This document shows, piece by piece, positions 1 through 5,105 of a DNA stretch of 6,199 nt. The translations under genes were made by a program, and so were the position numbers. Below the pieces are notes generated by a model. It ran no database searches and was not told the DNA's origin. It saw nothing but the letters and a program-made list of their open reading frames with translations. This stretch comes from Actinomycetota bacterium (GTDB lineage Bacteria; Actinomycetota; Actinomycetes; S36-B12): contig WLHM01000080.1 of the NCBI GenBank assembly GCA_009702725.1, positions 1-6,199 on the forward strand, written 5' to 3'. Position 1 is the stretch's first letter, and the number at the start of each line of letters is the position of its first letter.

Positions 1-1
1 A

Positions 2-1126
2 AGCGTGGGTGCTTGCGGTGGGTTTGCTCTAGGCGGCGGCTTCGGCTCCTACTCGAAGCGATTCGGAAGCGGCGCAGCAGGGGTTCTTGAAATTGAAGTA
101 ATCACCGCCGATGGCAAGGTGCGCGTTACCAATAAGTATCAAAATGCGGACCTATTTTGGGCAATGCGGGGCGGTGGCGGTGGCACCTTCGGCATCGTCA
201 GTCGCATGACCCTTCTTACCCACCCAATGCCGAGCACGTCCGGCTGGTTGTCTGGCTCGATAACTGCAAAATCCGATGACAGTTACCGAGAACTTATCCG
301 CCGGTACCTAAGTCTCATCGAAATTTCGCTAAACAGTCCGGCATGGGGCGAAGGGGTCACTTTTGTCAAAGGTGAGAACAAGATTGAACTCGGTACCTCA
401 TTCCTTGATATGTCGGTTTCGGAAGCCAAGGCAATTTGGGCGCCGCTACTTGACGAATTGCGCTCGCGCCCAGCCGATTACACGGTTAATGCAAATTTCA
501 GCATCAAGCCATTCGTGGACAAATGGGATCCGACGAAAAATGATGGCGTGATCATGGACGACCGAGTCGGTGCCCCCGCGGGCTACTACTGGTGGTCCGG
601 AAACGCGGTTGAAGTAGGCGCCTACTGGGGTGGCTACCAGGGGCGAGGCATCCCCCTGAAGTCAATACAAGGTGATCAAACTCAGGTTCTTGCCGATGCA
701 ATATTCAACGCAACGCGCACCAGTTTGGTACTCCTCCAAACCAATAAGGCACTCTCCGGCGAGCATCCGGAAGCTGCCACGCGCGATCGTGAGACCTCAT
801 TGAATCCAGCGGTTTTTGATAACGCTGCGTTTGTCACTATGGGCGATTGGGTGCAGTACAAATACGTTGGAGTTGCAGGGCACGAGCCAGACATGGCAAT
901 TGCGCAAAGCCAGTTCGACGGCGTCAACAAAGCCATGGATTTCGTTACCCTGGCGACCCCAGGAGGGGCTTCCTATTCGAATGAAGGCAACTATTTTGAG
1001 CCGAATTGGCAATCTGAGTTCTGGGGTAGTAACTATCCAAGATTGCTAAGGATTAAAAATAAATATGACCCCCAGACCGTATTTTGGGTACATCACGGCG
1101 TGGGCAGTGAGTACTCCAGCAGGTGA
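2..1126 (+). CDS. FAD-binding oxidoreductase, berberine-bridge (BBE) type, 5' end missing
   Basis: This is the C-terminal part (374 codons) of a flavoprotein of the FAD_binding_4/BBE superfamily, whose members oxidise alcohols, sugars or other small molecules with covalently bound FAD. The frame is open to the left edge, so the GTG at 5 is an internal Val codon and the true start lies outside. The first visible residues (SVGACGGFALGGGFG) are the end of the FAD-binding domain's glycine-rich segment. Next comes ADG, then DLFWAMRGGGGGTFGIVS, the family's conserved DLFWAxRGGGG block. The last ~45 residues form the BBE motif: NYFEPNW, FWGSNYPRLLRIKNKYDP, then VHHGVGSE. Known members are about 450-570 residues, so roughly 100-200 residues are missing, including the region that usually carries the histidyl-FAD link. 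The Cys at visible residue 4 lies near where bicovalent members attach FAD, but this alignment is uncertain. Substrate and cellular location cannot be read from this part. The next gene follows after 24 bp in the same frame. Confidence 0.9.
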   Translation, partial: SVGACGGFALGGGFGSYSKRFGSGAAGVLEIEVITADGKVRVTNKYQNADLFWAMRGGGGGTFGIVSRMTLLTHPMPSTSGWLSGSITAKSDDSYRELIRRYLSLIEISLNSPAWGEGVTFVKGENKIELGTSFLDMSVSEAKAIWAPLLDELRSRPADYTVNANFSIKPFVDKWDPTKNDGVIMDDRVGAPAGYYWWSGNAVEVGAYWGGYQGRGIPLKSIQGDQTQVLADAIFNATRTSLVLLQTNKALSGEHPEAATRDRETSLNPAVFDNAAFVTMGDWVQYKYVGVAGHEPDMAIAQSQFDGVNKAMDFVTLATPGGASYSNEGNYFEPNWQSEFWGSNYPRLLRIKNKYDPQTVFWVHHGVGSEYSSR

Positions 1127-1138
1127 TGCCGGCGTCGG

Positions 1139-1150
1139 TACGATGACTCT
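1139..1150 (+). promoter_or_regulatory. Candidate leaderless -10 element for the membrane protein gene
   Basis: TACGAT at 1139-1144 fits the actinobacterial -10 pattern TAnnnT. It lies exactly 6 nt before the GTG at 1151, so transcription would begin at or next to the start codon. No Shine-Dalgarno precedes this GTG, which fits leaderless initiation. No convincing -35 hexamer is seen. The same hexamer-6 nt-start geometry occurs before the carbonic anhydrase gene on the other strand. The hexamer is degenerate, so chance cannot be excluded. Confidence 0.45.
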
Positions 1151-2884
1151 GTGATCCAAGGAGCAGTAGCGGCTGCTCGAGCCTCAAAATTACGGCCGGT
1201 TGCACTTGACGCGACAATTGTTGCCGCGATCAGCATCTTCAGCGCCTTCTTCTCAGGGTCGCGCCAATGGGTCGGGGTCAATTCACCTGACTCCGAGTTT
1301 TACGCATCGCTCGCCCTATTCGGCAATGAGGTCACCGATCGGGCAATTGATCCGGCCTACTTCTGGACCCGCCTTGGGTTCATCGCTCCGGTTCGCGGAG
1401 TTATCTCGCTTTTAGGCCCATGGGCTGGTTTCGCGCTCTGGCGTTTCTTTCTGGTCGCCTTGATTGTGGCTTCCATTTATTGGTTGATTCTCCAAGTGAG
1501 CTCACGCAAATTAGCGAGCGTCATCGCCTTGTTTGCGGCGCTGAACACAATGGTTTTAAGTTACGTCGGTAACCCTTACCTAACAGGCACCATTCTGGCT
1601 GCCACCTTGCTGTTCATTGCGCTAGCCACGTGGTGCACATTTGGCACGCCACGCATTAATTGGCTACCCGCTTTTATATCGGGGGCGATCGCCGCTTGGC
1701 TCTTGATGCTTAACCCGTACGCCTGCTTCCTGGCGCTTTCGATGTGGGTTGGTATTCGACTAGTAGGTGTTTTCGTGTCCCCTACCGGTCGTTGGCGAAC
1801 TTTGCTCTTCGACACATTCGCCGCGATAGCCGGGTTCGCTGCCAGTTTCATTACTTTTATCGCACTGGGCCTAATCCTTTTCCCTGGCTTGAACTGGGTA
1901 AGTACCTACATGTACTGGAATGGGCGGCTGGACTACGCGGATTTCATCAGTGACCCCATGATTTGGGCCAGCGATATTGCCTTACTCGTACCAGTTTCGG
2001 CGTTGGTTATTGCCGCCATCTCGGCGATCACCACCCGCGGTAACCGCTGGGCTATAACCGCTGTGGTAATCGCCTTAACCAATATCGCTTTTACCGCGAT
2101 TTATTACACGTTCGTGCCCGGACCTTGGCTTGAGGCACCGCATTACGTCGCCAAACTATGGCCGGGTTCACTCGCAGCTATCGGGCTTGCAGCGGCCGTG
2201 CTTTTGCAGCGCCGCAATTTCCGGTCCTTAGCCCTCCTAGTGCCGCTCGCGGCCCTACCACTGATTTTATGGAGTGGTAGGTGGGCAGAAGTTATCGAGC
2301 GTCCGATTGGCGCCTTGATCGCGCTACTAATCTGCATAGGCTTTGCGGTTGCGGCCAGCATCACACGGCGGTCGGTTGACTTAACTTCGACCCTTGCTGT
2401 GCTGGTTGCCCTAGCAATCACAGCGGTCGGCATGCAACTACTCCAAAATGGGCGCGGCCTAACGGGCATCTACGGCCAGTACCCATTTCGCGCGGCCTAC
2501 GTGGATTTCAGCGGCGAGCAAATTATGCGGGAAAAGATTAAGGCCGAGCAATGGATTATCGACAACACTTCCGCCGCTGACACCGTCGGCATCTGGACCG
2601 ACCCAGACCACCAGATGGCAGCCGTTGCCGCGATGCAGCTTTGGGGCTGCAACAACGTCTCCACCGAAGAGGAACTCACCCGTGAGGAGGTTGATAGCCT
2701 AGAACTCAGCACGCCAACCGCTATCGCCATGTATGCACCAACCCGCGAACAAGTTGATATCTTTTGGGGAAGTATTCCGCCATGGGCGCGGCCTTCGCCG
2801 CCGGAGTGCACCACGGTAAAGATTCCCGGCATCGGTGTCCAGGACGCTTATGTGTGCCTTACCCACTTACGTTGGCTCGGCTAA
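1151..2884 (+). CDS. Polytopic membrane protein with GT-C-like glycosyltransferase architecture
   Basis: This is a 577-residue integral membrane protein. By eye I count about 12 hydrophobic segments, near residues 17-35, 92-114, 118-138, 146-163, 171-200 (possibly two), 218-245, 273-293, 300-320, 333-352, 357-375, 385-403 and 411-430. A soluble domain of ~130 residues follows. The first loop holds NSPDSEFYA, with Asp47-Ser-Glu49 shortly after membrane segment 1. GT-C glycosyltransferases (ArnT, PMT and related polyprenyl-phosphate-sugar enzymes) place a catalytic acidic D-x-D/E motif there. That parallel, with the size and the C-terminal domain, suggests transfer of a sugar from a lipid carrier on the outer face of the membrane. 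Substrate and acceptor are unknown, and a non-catalytic membrane protein is possible. The C-terminal domain has three Cys (500, 553, 569) that could form a disulfide. GTG 1151 is chosen because an in-frame stop (1124-1126) ends the preceding gene and no earlier start codon lies between. There is no Shine-Dalgarno. Confidence 0.85.
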   Translation: MIQGAVAAARASKLRPVALDATIVAAISIFSAFFSGSRQWVGVNSPDSEFYASLALFGNEVTDRAIDPAYFWTRLGFIAPVRGVISLLGPWAGFALWRFFLVALIVASIYWLILQVSSRKLASVIALFAALNTMVLSYVGNPYLTGTILAATLLFIALATWCTFGTPRINWLPAFISGAIAAWLLMLNPYACFLALSMWVGIRLVGVFVSPTGRWRTLLFDTFAAIAGFAASFITFIALGLILFPGLNWVSTYMYWNGRLDYADFISDPMIWASDIALLVPVSALVIAAISAITTRGNRWAITAVVIALTNIAFTAIYYTFVPGPWLEAPHYVAKLWPGSLAAIGLAAAVLLQRRNFRSLALLVPLAALPLILWSGRWAEVIERPIGALIALLICIGFAVAASITRRSVDLTSTLAVLVALAITAVGMQLLQNGRGLTGIYGQYPFRAAYVDFSGEQIMREKIKAEQWIIDNTSAADTVGIWTDPDHQMAAVAAMQLWGCNNVSTEEELTREEVDSLELSTPTAIAMYAPTREQVDIFWGSIPPWARPSPPECTTVKIPGIGVQDAYVCLTHLRWLG

Positions 2885-2892
2885 CAGGCTGA

Positions 2893-3408
2893 TCAGCAGT
2901 CGACTAACTCAAGAGTTCCGGTGTGGACGTCATAGATTGCTCCCGCCACCGCAACCGTGTCGGGAATAAGTGGAAATGATCGAATACGAGTGACATCCGT
3001 AATCAGCGCCGCCCGCTGATCTGTCACAGTCCGGAATTCAAGGCTTCTAGTGTCGACACCAAATTGCTCGGCAATCGTTGCATGGATTTCAGGCTCTTGT
3101 GCCTGGGCCATCCGGCAATCGGTATGCGGCATGACCAAGATGCGGTCGACACCAAGTAGGTAGCTCGCCAAAACCAGAGTCCGCAAAACATCCTCGGTAA
3201 CGCGGGCGCCGGCATTTCGTAAAATCTTGGCATCACCAGCCTCCATCCCCACAACTGCCAGCGGGCTAATACGTGAATCCATGCAGGTCACTATGGCCAA
3301 GCCCCGTTGGGCTCGAGCGGGTTGGCCCGCGAAAGCGAAGTCCGCGGCAAACTCTTGATTGGCCGCTATGACATCAGCGAATGACTCGGCAGGGAACGGT
3401 GTAGGCAT
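2893..3408 (-). CDS. Beta-class carbonic anhydrase
   Basis: This 171-residue zinc enzyme reversibly hydrates CO2 to bicarbonate and is probably cytoplasmic, as no signal peptide is seen. The family signatures are clear. Cys42-Met-Asp44-Ser-Arg46 holds the first zinc ligand and the Asp/Arg catalytic dyad, and RNAGARVTEDVLRTLVL at 64-80 is the conserved block between ligands. His95-Thr-Asp-Cys98 supplies the other two zinc ligands. Length and the C-terminal pattern (AVAGAIYDVHTGTLELVD) match the short clade of Mycobacterium tuberculosis Rv1284. The residue after the last ligand Cys is Arg99, where relatives usually have Gly (HTDCGM). The ATG at 3408 is favoured because a TAGAAT hexamer lies 6 nt before it; a second ATG 4 nt upstream is out of frame. 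The gene converges on the membrane protein gene (8 bp apart) and diverges from the SH3-like gene. Its role could be bicarbonate supply for carboxylases or pH balance; the context does not say which. Confidence 0.95.
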   Translation of the reverse strand: MPTPFPAESFADVIAANQEFAADFAFAGQPARAQRGLAIVTCMDSRISPLAVVGMEAGDAKILRNAGARVTEDVLRTLVLASYLLGVDRILVMPHTDCRMAQAQEPEIHATIAEQFGVDTRSLEFRTVTDQRAALITDVTRIRSFPLIPDTVAVAGAIYDVHTGTLELVDC

Positions 3409-3420
3409 GCATCGATTCTA
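3409..3420 (-). promoter_or_regulatory. Leaderless promoter -10 element of the carbonic anhydrase gene
   Basis: Read on the minus strand, TAGAAT (3420 to 3415) is followed by 6 nt (CGATGC) and then the ATG at 3408. It is close to the consensus TATAAT, and the spacing places the transcription start at or beside the ATG. A weak -35-like TTGTCG lies 15 nt further upstream. No Shine-Dalgarno precedes the ATG, which supports leaderless translation. Confidence 0.6.
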
Positions 3421-3440
3421 CTTCGGCTCGGTACGCGACA

Positions 3441-3662
3441 ATGGGGCCTATGTCAACCGCGGCCCCAAAGCTCCCGCATCCGGGCCCTGCCGAAATCGGC
3501 CTCCGCGTGACCATGCGATTACATGAATCCGGCGGCCCCACCGAGCTACTCGGTTTCCTTGAAACCTTGACGACCATACGTAAGCGAAATGGCGAGATCG
3601 TCACCTTTGACCCCGAGCAGGTAGTGGCGTGGCGCATTGTTTTACCCCCCACCAAAGGTTGA
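3441..3662 (+). CDS. Small stand-alone SH3-like domain protein (Rv0428c N-terminal domain type)
   Basis: This is a 73-residue cytoplasmic protein. After a Pro-rich start, residues ~17-70 read GLRVTMRLHESGGPTELLGFLETL, then TTIRKRNGEIVTFDPEQVVAWRIV. This is the pattern of the SH3-like domain at the N-terminus of mycobacterial Rv0428c: G-x-R-V-x-x-R, a short turn, LG-x-L, then an IxxRNGEIVxxxxxxVVAxRxV block. In Rv0428c this domain precedes a GNAT acetyltransferase domain; here the ORF stops after the SH3-like part, and no acetyltransferase follows. By itself it can have no acetylation activity, so a binding or scaffold role is inferred. A second in-frame ATG at 3450 is at least as likely a start: GACAAT (3437-3442), a possible -10, lies 7 nt before it and would give a leaderless 70-residue protein. 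Neither ATG has a well-spaced Shine-Dalgarno. The gene diverges from the carbonic anhydrase across 32 bp. The family assignment is from memory of the pattern and is moderately secure. Confidence 0.75.
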   Translation: MGPMSTAAPKLPHPGPAEIGLRVTMRLHESGGPTELLGFLETLTTIRKRNGEIVTFDPEQVVAWRIVLPPTKG

Positions 3663-3671
3663 GCTAAATCA

Positions 3672-3693
3672 TTCACATGAATTCCACATGTTT
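3672..3693 (+). promoter_or_regulatory. Candidate OmpR/PhoB-type operator: 11-bp tandem direct repeat
   Basis: Two adjacent 11-mers, TTCACATGAAT (3672-3682) and TCCACATGTTT (3683-3693), agree at 8 of 11 positions and share the core CACATG. Head-to-tail half-sites on an 11-bp period are typical of OmpR/PhoB-family response regulators, which bind DNA as head-to-tail dimers. The pair also contains a small palindrome (ACATG at 3675-3679, CATGT at 3687-3691), so a symmetric dimer could also bind. A possible -10 (CAAATAT, 3709-3715) begins 16 nt downstream, which would put the repeat over the -35 region of a promoter for the secreted protein gene. This position suits an activator site. An OmpR-type regulator is encoded about 730 bp downstream. 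Confidence 0.4.
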
Positions 3694-3742
3694 GCCCAAG
3701 GACTAGCACAAATATGCCGGGCACTCTTGCCTTAACCGACCA

Positions 3743-3764
3743 AGGGCCCCACCGATGGGACCCT
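3743..3764 (+). other. Short hairpin in the leader of the secreted protein gene
   Basis: AGGGCCCC (3743-3750) pairs with GGGACCCT (3757-3764) around a 6-nt loop. Seven of eight positions pair; the mismatch is C3747 opposite A3760. An A-rich stretch and the Shine-Dalgarno follow at once, leaving the ribosome site single-stranded. There is no downstream U-tract, so it is not an intrinsic terminator. A 5' stabilising hairpin or a modest regulatory element is possible. Confidence 0.35.
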
Positions 3765-3770
3765 GAAAAA

Positions 3771-3775
3771 AGGAG
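3771..3775 (+). promoter_or_regulatory. Strong Shine-Dalgarno for the secreted repeat protein
   Basis: AGGAG lies 6 nt before the ATG at 3782 and is preceded by a run of A, which keeps the site open. This fixes the start and contrasts with the genes to the left, which lack Shine-Dalgarno sites. It suggests efficient translation from a leadered mRNA. Confidence 0.8.
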
Positions 3776-3781
3776 AATTCC

Positions 3782-4309
3782 ATGAACCGCAATGCAAAAT
3801 GGGGTACCCGCGCCGCAGTAGCCGTAGGTACACTCGCACTCGTTATTGGCGCTGGAGTTGGCACGGCGTCTGCCGCTGGCAACGGTGGCGGTGGGCCCAA
3901 GGGCGCCGCACTTTCAGCGCTCGTGACCGCCGGCACCATCACCGAAGCGCAAAAGGAAGAATTCCGGTACGAAATGCACGAGGCCAAAGAAGCCGCTGAA
4001 GCAAGTGGTGTGAAGGTTGATTGCGCTGTCATTGAAGCCAGTGTGCTCAGCGGATTGGTGAGCGAGGGCACGTTGAGCCAGTCACAGGCCGACGCAATTA
4101 AGGCTGCCCGACCAGCACGCCCAGAGCGGTCGGCGAGCACAACCGGAACTACGGGCGCCGCACGCACCGATGGCGGCCCGCTCGCCGCACTCGTTGCTAA
4201 CGGCACCATCACCTCGGCCCAGGCCGACGCCATCAAGGCAGCCCACCAAGATCGCCCGGCGGGTGCCCGAAACGGCGGTACCCGACCAGCTCCGATGCCA
4301 GCCAGCTAA
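3782..4309 (+). CDS. Secreted small protein with three 45-residue-spaced helical repeats
   Basis: This 175-residue protein has a classical signal peptide: basic residues (Arg3, Lys6, Arg10), a hydrophobic core at 11-27 and an Ala-Ser-Ala site with predicted cleavage after Ala31. A Gly-rich stretch follows. The motif L-x-x-L-V-x-x-G-T-I/L-T/S-x-x-Q-A-D-A-I occurs three times, starting at Leu44, Leu89 and Leu134, an exact 45-residue period. The second and third copies continue into IKAA; the first is divergent (QKEEF). The linkers differ: 62-88 is charged and probably helical with the only mature-protein cysteine (Cys81), while 110-133 is rich in Arg, Pro, Ser and Thr. The tail is Arg/Pro-rich. 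Similar LVxxGTITxxQAD helix-turn-helix-like repeats occur in secreted proteins of unknown function, including the YckD/DUF2680 group; I cannot assign an activity. It stands directly before a two-component system, so it may be a target or an extracellular partner of that system. The start is set by a strong Shine-Dalgarno. Confidence 0.85.
   Translation: MNRNAKWGTRAAVAVGTLALVIGAGVGTASAAGNGGGGPKGAALSALVTAGTITEAQKEEFRYEMHEAKEAAEASGVKVDCAVIEASVLSGLVSEGTLSQSQADAIKAARPARPERSASTTGTTGAARTDGGPLAALVANGTITSAQADAIKAAHQDRPAGARNGGTRPAPMPAS
3911..4243 (+). repeat. Three-copy coding repeat inside the secreted protein gene
   Basis: The copies span approximately 3911-3964, 4046-4108 and 4181-4243, with starts exactly 135 bp apart. 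DNA identity is still visible: CAGGCCGACGC followed by AT-AAGGC-GCCC recurs in copies 2 and 3, and GGCACCATCACC recurs in copies 1 and 3. This points to internal duplication rather than convergence. Spacing is kept even though the linkers are unrelated in composition. Confidence 0.75.
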
Positions 4310-4322
4310 TTTACTGAATGCG

Positions 4323-4357
4323 ACGGCGGCCGGGCCCGTACTGGGCCTGGCCGCCGT
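4323..4357 (+). terminator. Strong stem-loop between the secreted protein gene and the regulator gene (no U-tract)
   Basis: The arm at 4323-4337 (ACGGCGGCCGGGCCC) pairs with 4343-4357 (GGGCCTGGCCGCCGT) around a GTACT loop. All 15 positions pair, with one G-U wobble (4332/4348). It starts 13 nt after the stop of the secreted protein gene. The following bases, ACAGTTACACC, contain no T-run, so it is not a canonical intrinsic terminator. It could be a U-less terminator, a partial terminator or attenuator that lowers transcription of the two regulator genes, or a 3' stabiliser of the upstream message. No clear promoter is visible between it and the regulator start. Confidence 0.65.
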
Positions 4358-4412
4358 ACAGTTACACCGCAACTCGTCGGCTAACAACAGGGCGCCAAAG
4401 ACCACTACCCGG

Positions 4413-4417
4413 GGAGG
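4413..4417 (+). promoter_or_regulatory. Shine-Dalgarno that decides the response regulator start
   Basis: GGAGG, within GGGGAGG at 4411-4417, lies 4 nt before the ATG at 4422. The same frame is open back to 4170 within the secreted protein gene, but receiver-domain homology begins directly at this ATG (TATVLVVDDE), so the longer version is rejected. Confidence 0.8.
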
Positions 4418-4421
4418 ACCA

Positions 4422-5105
4422 ATGACCGCCACGGTACTGGTCGTTGACGACGAACCCAATGTGAACGATCTCATCTGTGATGCGCTGCGCCTTGCCGGCT
4501 ACCAGACGGTCTCGGCATCCCATGGCATGGCGGCGCTGCACATCTTGCGCGAATCCCCCATTGCCCTTGTCGTACTAGATATCAACATGCCGAAGATGGA
4601 CGGCTACGAGGTACTAACTCGTATGCGGGCCTCCGGCGATGCCACCCCGGTGATCATTTTGACCGCTCGGCAAGATCGGGACGACACCAATGCCGGGTTC
4701 AAGCTCGGAGCCGACGATTTCGTAAAGAAGCCTTTTGGCATCGAAGAGTTGACACTTAGAGTTGCGGCGGTGTTGCGTCGATCACGCGGCGAGCAGACCT
4801 CATCTGCAATCCGCGTTGGCTCATTGACACTCGACCCAGATACGCACGAGGCAACTTGCAATGAAGAGGTACTCGAACTATCAGCCACCGAGTTTCGCCT
4901 ATTACAGGTGTTGATGGAAAATGCCAACAGGGTAATGACCAAAGACCAATTGCTACGCCAGATCTGGGGATTTGATGCTGGCACTGAAACGACCGTACTT
5001 GAAACCTATATTTCCTATCTCCGTAAGAAGCTCGGCGCCGGTGTAACTATTCGAACCGTGCGCGGGGTCGGCTACCAGCTGGTTGCTGATAAGAGCAAAT
5101 CATGA
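4422..5105 (+). CDS. OmpR/PhoB-family response regulator (MprA/TrcR-like)
   Basis: This is a 227-residue DNA-binding response regulator, the usual length for the family. The receiver domain (about 3-118) shows the acidic pair Asp9-Asp10, the phosphoacceptor Asp53 in VVLDINMPKMDGYEVL, the switch Thr81 in IILTARQ, and Lys103 in FVKKPF. A short linker leads to a winged-helix domain (about 130-223). Its markers are LELSATEFRLLQVLMENANRV, LLRQIWGF, TVLETYISYLRKKL and the wing sequence IRTVRGVGYQL, all standard for this family. Phosphorylation by the partner kinase should promote head-to-tail binding to direct repeats. The stop overlaps the kinase start as ATGA, so the pair is one operon with translational coupling. 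The 112-bp gap to the secreted protein gene holds a strong hairpin and no clear promoter, so readthrough from upstream may drive expression. Target genes are not known; the direct repeat at 3672-3693 is a local candidate. All key residues are intact. Confidence 0.95.
   Translation: MTATVLVVDDEPNVNDLICDALRLAGYQTVSASHGMAALHILRESPIALVVLDINMPKMDGYEVLTRMRASGDATPVIILTARQDRDDTNAGFKLGADDFVKKPFGIEELTLRVAAVLRRSRGEQTSSAIRVGSLTLDPDTHEATCNEEVLELSATEFRLLQVLMENANRVMTKDQLLRQIWGFDAGTETTVLETYISYLRKKLGAGVTIRTVRGVGYQLVADKSKS

Noticed and set aside
5..7. GTG as the start of the flavoprotein
   Set aside because: The frame is open to the window edge, and this codon lies inside the conserved glycine-rich FAD-binding segment, so the gene begins upstream of the window.
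1124..1153. Stop-codon readthrough joining flavoprotein and membrane protein, which share a frame
   Set aside because: Only one TGA separates the frames, but both proteins end and begin normally: the BBE C-terminus is complete and the membrane protein has a start with a -10 element. Fusion of a flavoprotein to this membrane protein has no support.
3374..3724. 116-codon minus-strand reading frame covering the SH3-like gene
   Set aside because: It overlaps the start of the carbonic anhydrase gene and its promoter, has no domain pattern, and lies opposite a frame with clear family similarity.
3703..4236. 177-codon minus-strand reading frame opposite the secreted protein gene
   Set aside because: Its Ala/Pro/Ser-rich composition mirrors the repetitive plus-strand codons, and it has no recognisable domain. 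The plus-strand protein has a signal peptide, repeats and a Shine-Dalgarno.
4170..4421. 84-codon N-terminal extension of the response regulator frame, reaching into the secreted protein gene
   Set aside because: The extension overlaps the secreted protein gene in another frame and crosses the 15-bp hairpin. Receiver homology begins exactly at ATG 4422, which has a strong Shine-Dalgarno.
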